Shown here: positions 26,332 through 37,373 of the stretch, piece by piece | Position numbering within the stretch: position 1 is the stretch's first letter | Layout of the letters: the number at the start of each line of letters is the position of its first letter | Program-made: the position numbers and the translations under genes | From: Triplophysa rosa | Lineage: Eukaryota > Chordata > Actinopteri > Cypriniformes > Nemacheilidae | Reading direction: 5' to 3' | Length of the DNA: 64,000 bases | Assembly: GCF_024868665.1 (NCBI RefSeq) | Contig: NC_079891.1 | Span: 29,032,665-29,096,664, forward strand | Notes under the pieces: generated by a model | Seen by the model: the letters and a program-made list of their open reading frames with translations, nothing else | What the model was told of the DNA's origin: nothing | Databases searched by the model: none

Positions 26332-26885
26332 TCTGTGGAAAAAGAAAAGACGTTATTGGCAGTGTATTGTGGTGGAGCGCAAGATGTTGATGATGCCATT
26401 GCTCTGGTCGTGCCAGTGTTTATGTGAAATAGTCCTCACTCCCCTGTACACTATTTAGATTTTACTGACTCTCATTAACTGTTTATTTTATATTTCTGTC
26501 TATGCTATTGTTACTTTGCATTAGTTCATCTCTTACTGTTCTTGAGTTTTAAAAGCTTCATTTAGGGTCATTTTTGAAAAACTAATATCTGAGAATAATA
26601 TTACAGCATCAATGTTAGGTGTGAACTGTGTTCTGTGTTTCTATTCCTCTCTGTCTTGTGACTACAGCGTATCTAAACATCCATTGATCGTTTATGCTCG
26701 TCTTGTTACATAAGATGAATCACAAGATTTGCGGACGATCTCTGCACCACAGAAAGCTATTGGTTCACACTACATATGAGTTTGAGAGAAATGTCTTTCC
26801 ATCAGCTGTATGATGTACAAATCAATATTTGTGTCTCAATTTCATAAAATCGAAGACACACACTCTCACTGAAAACACAGAGACA

Positions 26886-27240
26886 AACATTTCTTTAACA
26901 GAAATGCAATATAATATACATAACTATGTCTTCAGCGGTGTATAAAGACCTTACATAATGAAGCGTTATGTTTTACTTACTTTAGAATGAGCTATTTCTA
27001 TCTACATGCATCGCGGGTCCCCTTACATGCAGTTCACCATGTTGTTTCTACAGGAGTCCTAAACGGACAAACTGCTCTACAGAGTGCGTTTCCTAAATAC
27101 GTTATCTCCTTCGGCAAAGAAGCAAAAACAAGATGACATCTTCACAGTCCTGTGTCAGCCACTGTAGTGCTTCGAAAGGGAAGGGTGAAGTGAGCTCACT
27201 GCTAGATGCCACTAAATTTCATAAACTGGACCTTTACGTT
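26886..27240. mobile_element. ~360 bp MITE, GGTCCAGT family
   Basis: Inverted relative to the copy at 4246. Shares ACATAACTATGTCTTCAG, CTACATGCATCGCGGGTCCC and a CATAAACTGGACCTTT terminus. Confidence 0.65.
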
Positions 27241-27305
27241 TTACAAAAATAATCTGTCTGGCTGCTGAGAGTGATGGTGACGAGTATAGGATATGATTGA
27301 GTGTG

Positions 27306-27876
27306 TTAAAGGGGTCATATGGCGCGAATATGTGTTTTTTTCTGTGTCTTTGGTGTGTAATAAGTTGCCCATGCATGTATTACACACGTAAAATTGCAAA
27401 AATTAAAGTGTCAGAACAAAAAATGCATTCTATCTAAAAGCGACTGCTCACCCAGACCTACCTGAAACGCCTCGTGTAACCACACCCCCACAAATCTACG
27501 TCAGTTCGTGGTATGATTTGACTAAGACCGCCCAAATGTATACGCAAGTAAGGTGGGTGTACCTGTCAGTACAATTGCTCTGGAACCTGATGTTCCAAAT
27601 ATGGTAAGAGGCGTTACATTTCCGTCACATGCTTGCAGTTTTCGACCAATCACTACGCACTGGTTAACTGGCCAATCATAGCACACCTCGCTTCTCAGAG
27701 CGATGAGATTTGTAAAAAATCTGCGCGTTTCAGAGAGGCGGGGCAAAGAGGAGATACAAACATGCACAATATGTGGAAAATACAGTGTTTTTGAACCTTA
27801 AATCGTGTATTCACATTGCATTACATCTAAAACAAACGAAAATATTAGTTTTAGCCCTGTCATATGACCCCTTTAA
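27306..27876. mobile_element. 571 bp TIR element, GGGGTCATATG family (copy 1)
   Basis: Starts TTAAAGGGGTCATATGGCGC and ends CTGTCATATGACCCCTTTAA, so about 17 bp of terminal inverted repeat. The most complete of four copies here (others 39115-39657, 46729-46908, 58964-59524). No transposase; the flanking target duplication is unclear. Confidence 0.8.
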
Positions 27877-28186
27877 ATCCATTCAATCCCCAGACACTTG
27901 CATTGGTCGTAATCCTACCCTCTTTCACACCATTTGAAAGGCTCATGCTCATGAAAGCCACTGATGAAATCTTGATTTCCTATCTGTTTCCTTTCTGCAC
28001 GGCCTTTGATTCCTTTCCTCACTTGTCCATAATACAATTTCTGGTCAAAGGACAGTGTGTTCATAACATGCATTCACTTTTGTCACATCTGGTAAGCAAT
28101 GTCAGCAAAGTTTTCTTTTTTCATTATAGGCTGTTAATAGCTATATATCTATATACAGCTATATATATCATCTAGTTTATTGCCTA

Positions 28187-28290
28187 TTCAGAATCAGAAT
28201 CAGAATCAGAAGAGCTTTATTGCCAAGTGTGCTTGCACACACAAGGAATTTTCTTTGGTGTTGGAAGCTTCTAGTACAGACATTCAACAC
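28187..28290. mobile_element. LINE-like 3' tail fragment
   Basis: Starts with tandem CAGAAT, then AGAGCTTTATTGCCAAGTGT and CTTGCACACACAAGGAATTT, a common tail sequence of fish non-LTR elements. Confidence 0.5.
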
Positions 28291-28734
28291 AATGACAATA
28301 CAATATAATACGATTTAGTCTAAAAGATTCTAAATTGTGCATATGTATGCAACGTCAATGGAGCAATGTCACAGACGAACAGGTTAACAGGTACTCAATG
28401 TTCTTACAAAAATAAAGCATTTAAGAAACATTTACTGTACATAACCAGTAATTCTTTTATTTCAATACACACTAATTTTATTGTAGAATTTCTGTATTCT
28501 TCTTTATATATATCCTTAAAAGGAATTGGTAATGAATTGTGCAGACATTTTGAGAAAAACAAGTATTACAAATATTTTTTTTAAATGAAAAATTCCATCA
28601 CATTAACTAGAGTCAAATATGTGATGTTTAGATATTTTATCAGATATTATTTATTAGAATGATCTTGCTTGTTCTATGCACTGTGCTGTGTTTTACCTTT
28701 TCTGCGTTTTTCTGTTTTTCTTATTTTCTCCTGT

Positions 28735-28793
28735 AAAGCTGCTTTGGAACAATGCACATTGTGAAAAGCGCTATATAAATAAAATTGAATTGA
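28735..28793. mobile_element. L2-like LINE 3' tail
   Basis: GCTGCTTTGGAACAATGCAC followed by AAAGCGCTATATAAATAAAA and a short ATTGAA repeat, the characteristic 3' end of vertebrate L2-type LINEs. Confidence 0.6.
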
Positions 28794-29607
28794 AGTTTCC
28801 TTTAATCGTTATACCTGTAAGCCATGTTTTATCACCGATGGCAGTTTTGTTTCAGAATCATCTTACTGTGTGTGTAGTTAACCTTTAAATCTGACTTGAT
28901 GAGCCCATCATTTTTTCCCATGATTCTAAACAAATCAAATGTCTTTACTTTCAGTATGTCCAGAAGATACACAGAATGAATGAGTCCTTGCAATTGACAA
29001 TGTGTTTCCTGTTTCTACATCTTGACAGCATATAAACACATTTACGGGAAGATGCTGGCTTCCATGTCATATGACAGTTCATATGAGTTCAGCAAAGCAG
29101 GAACATACGGAGCACACAGGGATGCTTTTCAACTCTGTAGCAGGACAGAGGAGAACTAGAGAAACTTAAATTTTGCTTTAGGCATTTATTTGTCTTTTAG
29201 ATAAACCGTACAACAACAGATTTCATATTAAACCCTCTTGTTTTATCTTTATATATCCTTGGCTAAAGGAATATTAATAAACATAATCAGACTTTACCCA
29301 GTCCATATGTCTCATTTAATTTCCTGTGTAAGTCCATCCCATCCAACCTCTTCACAAGTGTCTCATTGTGCTGCATCCATCACACTTAAGGCAAGTCACT
29401 TGATTTCCTTGTGGCTCACCACCTCTCCCATATGTACAGAATCAAGCATGAACAGACAACCCTGTGAAACCTGTGTCCTGTGCCTCTGAAAGTTTATTTT
29501 CTCGATCAGCAACTTTTAAATCAATATCCGAGTAATCGTAGACCTTGCTCAATAGAAGGCAACTCATTAAATCAACTTGTAAGGTTAGATCTAAACTGAA
29601 CACTCAC

Positions 29608-29675
29608 CGATACTCCTGCGACTGCACCGTAACTCCAGGGACAAGACCACTCTTTGTTGGATAGATGGATGTTCT
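29608..29675 (-). other. coro1c: candidate non-coding first exon for the long coro1c transcript
   Basis: On the minus strand, sequence ending CGCAGGAGTATCG|GTGAGTG carries a near-perfect donor (last exon base 29608), contains no ATG, and starts about 30 bp downstream of a TATA-like AATAAAAG. Spliced to 26332, the first ATG met would be the start-stop element and then the large-exon ATG. Supported only by signals. Confidence 0.38.
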
Positions 29676-29699
29676 GGACGACTTCTGCTGGCAAATGGG

Positions 29700-29735
29700 C
29701 TTTTATTGCTCTCTCGTGATGTCACAGTCACATTT
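29700..29735 (-). promoter_or_regulatory. candidate distal promoter: TATA-like and CRE-like motifs
   Basis: Minus-strand order: TGTGACTGTGACATCACG (containing the CRE-like TGACATCA) and then CAATAAAAGCCC as a TATA-like box at about 29700-29708. Placement ~30 bp upstream of the candidate exon is right for a TATA promoter. Confidence 0.35.
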
Positions 29736-29811
29736 GCCTAACGCAGTAAGTTAGTCCTCTCGCTATGTAACCGTACAATAACATTCAGGTTCAGGAGCTG
29801 GATATTAACAG

Positions 29812-30092
29812 GATAGTTCACCCAAAATTTAAATTATGTCATCATTTCCTCACCCTCATGTTGTGCCAAATCCATATTACTTTCTTCCATACACTATAGG
29901 CAGGCCAAGGGCTGTTAAAGTGGACAGAAAAATAAAAGCAGTCACAAGTTCAATTCCAGGCCTGAGGTCTTATCATAGATTTGTGTCAGGAAGTTATACA
30001 TTAAAAATATTTCCTTGCCTGTTGTGGTCACCATTCATTTACATTGTATTGGATGTGTAATTTTCATTTTGGGGTAAACTATTTCTTTAATA
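29812..30092. mobile_element. Angel-like MITE relative
   Basis: Starts GGATAGTTCACCCAAAATTT and ends CATTTTGGGGTAAACTATTTC, keeping the family termini. The middle is different, so it is a divergent or chimeric copy. Confidence 0.55.
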
Positions 30093-30105
30093 AGACATCT
30101 GAGCT

Positions 30106-30536
30106 TTAAAGGGATAGTTCACCAAAAATGAAAATTCTGTCATGAATTACTCACCCTCTAGTTGTTCCAAATCTGTATAAATGTATTTGTTTGGTTGAAC
30201 ACAAAGAAAAATATTCGGAAGAATGTTAGCAACCGACAGTTCTGAGGCACCATTGACTACCACTGTAAAGAAAATTAAAATGGTATAGTCAAAAGTGTCC
30301 CAGAACTTTCCTAAATTTCTCAAAATGTCTTCTTTTGTGTTCAACAGAACAAAAAAAAAACAATAATTTTTCCTACTATTAGTTAAGGGTGCCTCAGAAC
30401 TCTCGGTTGCTAACATTCTTCCAAATATCTTTCTTTATGTTCAACCGATCTAAGAAATGTATACAGGTTCGTAACAACTAAAGGGGGCGAGTACTTCATG
30501 ACAGAATTGTAATATTTGGGTGAACTATTTCTTTAA
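30106..30536. mobile_element. Angel-like palindromic MITE, nearly complete
   Basis: Starts TTAAAGGGATAGTTCACC and ends TTTGGGTGAACTATTTCTTT, with paired arms around an A-rich centre near 30350. One of the best-preserved copies in the window. Confidence 0.75.
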
Positions 30537-30884
30537 TGCTTCGAGTATTTTAAGCAAGTCCTAAACATGACATTACCAAACCTTTGTTCCAGCTTGCTTT
30601 GGTTCTATCAGTACAGTTTATAAGCTTTTAAACAACCTTTACAATGAGCCAACAAAGCACTTCACAGTTAATCTCAATTGCCCTTAAGAATAAGTCTCAA
30701 TGTGCTAAAAAAATGTTTTATTTCCAGATGAAATCATTCTCGAACGTGTTATAAGTACATTTTCTGTGCTACACTGCTTTGATCAAAACCAACTCACATT
30801 CCTTCAAGGGTGTAATGAAACCAAGTAGAAGTGAGATTTCTCGTGGGGCTCCTCTCCTTTTCTCTAAAAATAGAAACAACACCT

Positions 30885-31205
30885 TTAAAGGTCCAGTGTG
30901 TAATTTTTTGGAGGATCTATTGACAGAAATGCAATATAGTACACATAACTATGTCTTCAGAGGTGTATAAAGACCTTAATGAAGCGTTATGTTTTTATTA
31001 CCTTAGGATGAGCTATTTCTATCTATATACACCGCGGGTCCCCTTACATGGAATTCACCATGTTGTTTCTACAGCTCTTAATGGACAAACTGCTCTACAG
31101 AGCGCGTTTTATAAATACAATATCTCCTTCGGAGAAGAAGTGAAAACATGACAACATCTTATTTCAACATCTCACTTTCAGAGTGCTTCGAACGGGTGGG
31201 GGGCG
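30885..31205. mobile_element. ~320 bp MITE, GGTCCAGT family (right end lost)
   Basis: Starts TTTAAAGGTCCAGTGTGTAA and shares CACATAACTATGTCTTCAGA and CACCGCGGGTCCCCTTACAT with the copy at 26886. The right terminus runs into GGGTGGGGGG and is not intact. Confidence 0.65.
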
Positions 31206-31904
31206 AGGGGTGGAGTTTTCATTATTTATTATTTTTTGTGTTTATCTAATTTGTATAAGCCTACTATTTGTGTGCTGTTTGTGTGACGTTCAGTATTAAT
31301 TAACTTAGCAAGTAAGCTTTACTTCACAAGTGTTGGAATTAGACTCAATATTACACAATCTTCTCAATGCTGTGCTAGTCTCCATGTAACGGCTAAAGCT
31401 GTACATTTCTTGATAGTACAGAAGGAATGAAGACAGTATTTGGGAGGAAGATGTGGAGACAGTGATATATAGACTACAGTTTGCCCCATAAGCGGCTGCA
31501 AAAACAAGGGAACAAAGCTTTTTAAATCCCCCTGTTTTGTGCCTGGCTCCCATGGCAACCATCATAACAGGATGCTCTCATTCTCTCTCAAAAATAATAA
31601 AGTACAAATGACTCCAGCACACGGTTCAAAGCCACCGTTTCGAGTTTACAGAGAGAAACCAGGCCAGACAAAAGTAGTAATGCATGCTTGCTGTGGAGAA
31701 AACTGAAGGTCACTGTTCACCTCAAGAGGGAAGGAGACATTGTTACAGATCGTATCACTGCGGCACAGATCACTTTAAAATGTTAGGCATCCGTTTTCAT
31801 GTGTGACTACAGCTACCCTTAAAAGTGGCACTTAAGCCACACTTACAAGATGTATAAAATACCATTGGATGAGATCACTAAATATCGACTGTGAGAACTG
31901 TGAA

Positions 31905-32161
31905 AGGAAAAATTACAATGGTATAGTCAAAAGTGCCCCAGAACTGTTTGCTTTGCATTCCTCAAAATATCTTTTGTGTTCGACAGAACAAAGACCATGG
32001 TAGTCAGTGGTGGCCAAAAACTGTCTGGTTAACAAGCATTCTTCCATATATCTTTCTCGGTGTTCATCAGAGCAAAGAAATTTAAAGATGTAAAGATTTG
32101 GAACAACTCGAGGGTGAGTATGAAGACAGAGTTTTAATTTTTTGGTGAACTGTTCCTTTAA
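31905..32161. mobile_element. Angel-like MITE, partial
   Basis: Family core (TTCCTCAAAATATCTTTTGT) and right terminus TTTTTTGGTGAACTGTTCCT present; left terminus missing. Confidence 0.6.
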
Positions 32162-32656
32162 GATGCGGTTCCAGTATCCAAATAGGGATAATTGCATGAA
32201 TTTCAATTGCTAGTGCTTGCTGAAGCAAAACATTGAAAATAAAAAAGCCTCTTTTGGTCATTCAGTTGCCCCAAACGTGTCTTAATGAGAAAACTAAAAA
32301 ACGCAATGATTGATCTCCTGCGGACTTTCTGTTTGGCCTTGGTGCTCATTTATCAAGTGGTCTTTCCAACAGCCTCTAAGCCTGCAGTTAAGTCTGATGT
32401 CATGAACACATGGAGATGTAGCCAGTTGCATAAGCTGCCCGCAGACAAGCCAGAATATACAGAGCACAGATGGTGACCTTTGATGTCATACTACTATGCT
32501 AAAATCCAGATAAGCAATCACAGGAGAGGAACAGGAGATTCTTTGCAGGGACCAAATTCTTATTTGATTGTGTGCCTGTAAAACCCCTAAAACTTAGATT
32601 TAAAGATTTCAACACAATACATCAAATAAAAACATCAATAAAATTGAATGTAAAAG

Positions 32657-32662
32657 TTTATT
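32657..32662 (-). terminator. ssh1: ssh1 polyadenylation signal AATAAA
   Basis: Minus-strand AATAAA is followed about 12 nt later by a CA and then a T/GT-rich stretch (TTGATGTTTTTATTTGATG), the standard order of a vertebrate cleavage site. Expected cleavage is near 32640-32646. Confidence 0.6.
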
Positions 32663-34420
32663 TCCATAATATACACATACAGTACATCGTTTCAACAAAA
32701 TGTACAAAGTGCAATATGCATTAAAACTACAGCAAATCTGCAGTACAAAGGACAAAATTATACTGCATACTTAAAAGCAATTACAACAGTCACAAAAAGG
32801 GAGGGGGGAGAGAGAGAGAGAGCGAGAGCATTGCTAATTCGTGACCACTGCAATTGAACAGCATTGCTTATGCACAAAAAGAGACTTTTTGAAGTCTATT
32901 GATGGATGATTTATAAGCATCCAGTGTGACATGAGAATCTCTCTTAGTCAGCTGACAATGCTTGAATCTATGGCTGTACCTAATAAAACATCATGTGGCG
33001 TGTAATAATATCCATCAATAACACACAACTTTGGTCATCACTTAAACATAAAATCCTTCCTCACTCCTTTGGAAAGGAAAATCCCAACAGACATGGCAAC
33101 TCTAACAGCCCTCACAAATTGGCATTTGCTTCAAATCAGCCAAACATCAATGGTCTATATTTTCTCTAATACAACCTGATTCAGAAGTGCATGTCAAAAA
33201 ATGCCACCAGCTATAAAATGTCCCCATGTACAGTATAGTCCGACCATCTCTCTCTTTGACTAACTGTAATCATTTAGCCTCTAGTGCTTCTGGGTAAGGC
33301 ACTTGATGTTGATGAATCAAGACAATGTAGGCAACCAACACCATTTAATCTCCGACTCAAATTTGACTTCAATATGGCATCCGATGCAAAATCTTTGGGG
33401 AAGAGTTTGTCACTTCTCACTGTGTGCATTTCCTTCCAAGAAGGATATAAGTAGCAGTTCATGACACAAAACTGCTTTCTGGCCTAGAGCTAAGTACATT
33501 TTACCATTTTTAGTAGTTTTGTCCTAATCTGTTTAAGCCCCGTAGATAAAATAAAATAATAATGGTGATGAATGATACTCATTCAATCAAAAACCATCCA
33601 TTCAACTTGCAAGCACAACTACAGTATGAGGAAATGTTTCAAGTTAACTATTGACTATCGGATACAAGTACCATTAACTCCAGCAACCCTGTTACATGAC
33701 CAACATACAGTATTTACATACAGTGTATTGCCGAGTGTGTTTGTGTGAAGGTGGAGACTGCATGTGTACTATGAGCCCGCTCATGTCTTAAAGCGCACAC
33801 ACACATTCTGAAAGGGTTCATAAACAGTTCACAGTAATGGTGCAGCCGCTGTGCAAAGCACCACTCACACAAATCACATTTCAGTTGCTTAAATCCGACA
33901 TGATAGCATAGATAAGTGTACAAAAAAAACCTTGAAAAAATAAAGGAAAACTATACTGCATAATAAACCTCAAGTACTCCAGAGCAAGTTGGGGTTGGCT
34001 GATGCATTTTTTACACCAGAATAGTTGGATTGATGTATTAACAGGGGTGTGTGTTTTGTGATCACATCAATTGGTATGGCAGGTGTCTTCAGACACACAC
34101 AGTGTAAACAGGTCGTATTTCCCCTCAAAATCAGAAAGAAATAGAAAAATGATATTTTGCATAAAGCAAATAAAAAGCCTGGACCATTAGAATTATTCAT
34201 ATGGGTATTATTTGTAACAAGAACATGCCCGCCTCAACTCTCATTGAAAGCGTTAAATAAATCATTGCACATATAAATAGTATTTTTATTCTAGTACAGT
34301 AATATAATATATACTGTACTACAATAACAAATAAAAAAATGGGTATTTAAAACAAAATACTTTTTAGTTTATGGTGAATTGTGACATGGACTTGTCACCC
34401 ACAAATGCAAACGCTCACAT

Positions 34421-34785
34421 TTAAAGGGATAGTTCACCCAAAAATGAAAATTCTGTGAGTTACTCAAATCTGTATACATTCCTTTGTTCTGTTGATGTAT
34501 TTGAATGAATGTTAGCAACTGAGATTTCTGGGGCACCATTGGCTTCCACTAAAATGGTCGTCAAAGGTGCCCCTGAACTGTTTTAAATTCTGCAAAATAT
34601 TCATCAGAACAAAGAAATTATAGAATAATTATTTCTACTATGGTAGTCAAGGGTGCCCCAGAAATGTCAGTTTCTAACATTCTTCCAAATATCTTTCTTT
34701 GTGTTCAACCAAACAAAGAAATTGATACAGGTTTGGAACAACTTGAGGGCGAGTAATTTTCATTTTTGGGTGAACTATCCCTTAA
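34421..34785. mobile_element. Angel-like palindromic MITE inside ssh1 3' UTR
   Basis: Starts TTAAAGGGATAGTTCACCCA and ends ATTTTTGGGTGAACTATCCC. It is a near-complete foldback, so the ssh1 mRNA would carry a long hairpin here. Confidence 0.75.
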
Positions 34786-36311
34786 AGAAATTCCCAATAT
34801 AACGAATAACAGTGTCACACTTATAGCGAGTCTGGTCGTGTTGTCTGATCTCAGCTCAGCATTATGGTTGTAATATAATGTCTTTTTAAGCTCTTTTCAC
34901 CTTTCAATACATTCTTATAGAAAACTCACAGAGTATTGCTATGACAAAGATTCGGAACAGACCAAGCTGACTAACATCAAAAATGTTCTGTTGGTTTTCA
35001 GCTTTCCAAGAATGTGCCACTCCTTCAAATGACCTCACAAGCCTCTCATCGCATGAATAAGCGTAAAGGGTTAAAAAACGTAACAGTCTCTCTTTAATTG
35101 TGGAAGTAACTGATTTGTATCACATTTGGAATCATAAACCTGCTCTTCTGCTACTGAAACTAAAAACAGGAAAGTCCAACTTTCATCAAATGAGTACAAG
35201 CTCACTGACATTTTCTGTTATTAGAAACTGCAACAGTAAACCCATGCTTTTCCTAAAAACTCAAATCTGCCAAGTCTAAATTACAGCTAGCTGGTCAATC
35301 GCTCTCTTTAGAGGAACAGCAACGTCTATGAGTGAAATGTGAATAGCGGCTAAATTTATCTCAGTGTGCAAGGTGCTTGACTCTCTTCCCTTCTGAATGA
35401 TTGTCTTTCATACCACCCTCATTGAGAATAAGATGAATCATCTAAAAATAACCCTCATCTTGGTGGTCTTAATGACCCTTCAGACCTCACTGAGTAACAC
35501 TGAAGTGCTGCCAGTCACCGTGTTTTGTTTTCTGCATGGGCCAAAACTGTCCCACACCCTTCAAGCCTTGATCTGCCCTACAAACATTACTGTATAAGAA
35601 TGAGGTATTGGTTTGAAGCCTGTGTCTAAACGGTCAGTGTTCTGCGGATGATAAAAGAGAAACATGAGGATGAACCAAGGTTTCTCGTGCACATTCATGA
35701 TGTCTATCAGCACATAAAGAACTTTTCTAGTCAAGTAGAGAATGCGTTTCCTTTCACTGTATAGTCAGGATGTGAAAGCTCAGCGGGAGTACAACTATAA
35801 CCCCCCTTTATACATTTGTGACCATGTCCAAAGGAATCTGTGACTCATTTTGTGCCGCAAAATAAGTGATTTGCAGTGCGATGAATGGGTGGGCTGGAAA
35901 CATTACACAATGGTCTATTTTGACTCTTTCTTTAACAGCATTTGGGATTGTGATCATATATTTTGTCTCCAGAACAGTGAGATGAGCGACAGCAAGAGCA
36001 ATAAAAACCTTCGTCAACCTTTTTGAACCGTTGTCTTCTGCATAAACATGTGCAATACGCGTCCATTTGGATTCCATGCAACGAAAGCCAGTCTTGAAAA
36101 TGTGGGATAGCTATTCCTTAAATATTGAATTTTTTAATCATAATTCAAAGAAATTCTATTCTTTTGCATGAGACACATTTCCCAACTCATACAACCTGTT
36201 TTTCCCACTTACAGATCTTCAGTGGATGACTGAAATGCCTGAAATGTTCAAAACGTATATTAACATCTATCCCAAAAGTAGCGCCGCACTTAAAATCTCA
36301 CGTTTTTGTTG

Positions 36312-37373
36312 TCAGCTCCTAGACTCCCCAGGTCCCGCATCTCCTTGGTTTAAAAGGTCCATATTGGTGGACGTCGAGGGAGGGGAAGATGGCCAAGGTC
36401 TGACCCAGTCTGGGCTGACTGAGCGTTCAGGCTCTGGAGACAGCGAGAGCATTAGTAGCGTTCCTGCGTCGGAGGAGCACGCCGAACATAAGTCCTCCGA
36501 GGAGAACGTGAGGCTGCCCAGTTTGGCGAGAGAGTTGGAACGCTTAAGTCGTGACGGTACGGTAAGTCCCGCTAGACGCATTCGAGCCTCGATTTCCTGC
36601 GCACGTTGACGCACGAGTCCTGGTTTCCCCCGGACGCTGCGGATGCTGTCGCTACTGGAGCTGCGGGTGAGCGTGGAACCGTGCGGGGACGAGACGGGCG
36701 TCAGTCCGCCCGAACCTAAAGTGGCCAGCAAGGTCTCGTTCGTCAATGGCACTGCCGCTTCAGTAGAGAAATCTGTCCGTGTTCCGAAACACCTCTGGTA
36801 TGGGTCCGTATCAATCGAATTGTTGGTTGCATCCTCAGATTTGCTAGAACAAGCACCTCGTTGCTCATTGGCACGTGCACGCTCCTGGAAAAGCCCGGAG
36901 AGTTTTTCCAAGCGCTCTGTGCGACGGCGAACCAGTCCGGACCTTTGCAACTGCTTCAGAGTTTCTTGTTGTTGTGATGTGCAGGCAGACTCCAAACTTT
37001 TGACATCTCTCTCATTCTCGGAACCCTTTGCATCAGTCTCTCTTTGCATTACATCTCCTTCCACCTTGTTCTCCAGCAGCGATGTCCCATTATCCTGGTC
37101 AAGGGATTTGCTTTCTGGTTTGTCAGTATTTCCAAAGGGCATTGCATTGGCATCAAGGCACACATCAGAGGCAAGCTTGCCACACTTGGCTGTCACAGAG
37201 TTGGCACAGGGTGGTGTTTGAATGGAGATACTGGGCACGCTGTGGAGGGGTAAAGGGGCAAGGCCTTGTCTGTTAGCCTCTAACAGAGCACTCTGGGTGG
37301 GCTTGGAAATGAACGGCGAGCCAGGACCAGGACCAGGCCTAGCCTTAGCATTCAGCTTCAGATGGGCACTTTC
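36312..37373 (-). CDS. ssh1: ssh1 last coding exon (regulatory tail)
   Basis: Acceptor TTTGTTCAG|GAAAGTGCC at 37374, phase 0, 353 codons and TGA at 36312-36314. Serine-rich. Carries LTRSSSSDSIRSVRGKPGL and LKRSNSLAKLGSLTFSSEDL, the conserved C-terminal block of SSH1 that holds the 14-3-3-binding phosphoserines. The extreme C-terminus after the SPEPERS segment does not resemble the mammalian ending I remember. Confidence 0.9.
   Translation of the reverse strand, partial: ESAHLKLNAKARPGPGPGSPFISKPTQSALLEANRQGLAPLPLHSVPSISIQTPPCANSVTAKCGKLASDVCLDANAMPFGNTDKPESKSLDQDNGTSLLENKVEGDVMQRETDAKGSENERDVKSLESACTSQQQETLKQLQRSGLVRRRTERLEKLSGLFQERARANEQRGACSSKSEDATNNSIDTDPYQRCFGTRTDFSTEAAVPLTNETLLATLGSGGLTPVSSPHGSTLTRSSSSDSIRSVRGKPGLVRQRAQEIEARMRLAGLTVPSRLKRSNSLAKLGSLTFSSEDLCSACSSDAGTLLMLSLSPEPERSVSPDWVRPWPSSPPSTSTNMDLLNQGDAGPGESRS

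Larger units (their letters stand above)
26333..29607 (-). other. coro1c: intron upstream of the large exon
   Basis: Lies between a candidate non-coding exon (donor at 29607) and the large exon (acceptor at 26333). It contains two TIR elements (26886-27240, 27306-27876) and LINE-like tails (28187-28290, 28735-28793). No coding exon is supported. Confidence 0.45.
29736..32644. other. intergenic region between ssh1 3' end and coro1c
   Basis: About 2.9 kb separating the ssh1 poly(A) site from the most upstream coro1c signal. It is largely repeats (29812-30092, 30106-30536, 30885-31205, 31905-32161). Remaining sequence, e.g. 31210-31900 and 32165-32640, shows no supported gene. Confidence 0.5.
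32645..36311 (-). other. ssh1: ssh1 3' UTR, about 3.7 kb
   Basis: Runs from the ssh1 stop codon to a well-formed poly(A) site. No splice signals or coding frames are needed to explain it. It is interrupted by one Angel-like MITE (34421-34785), has a short (GA)n tract (32807-32825) and is otherwise unique AT-rich sequence. The length is inferred from the poly(A) signal; an earlier site could be used. Confidence 0.55.

Noticed and set aside
23680..26427. Plus-strand open frames opposite the large coronin exon
   Set aside because: Antisense to a single long open frame; none has splice or start support.
36643..37276. Plus-strand open frames of 192 and fewer codons opposite ssh1
   Set aside because: They are antisense shadows of the real ssh1 exon, which is supported by homology and splice phase.
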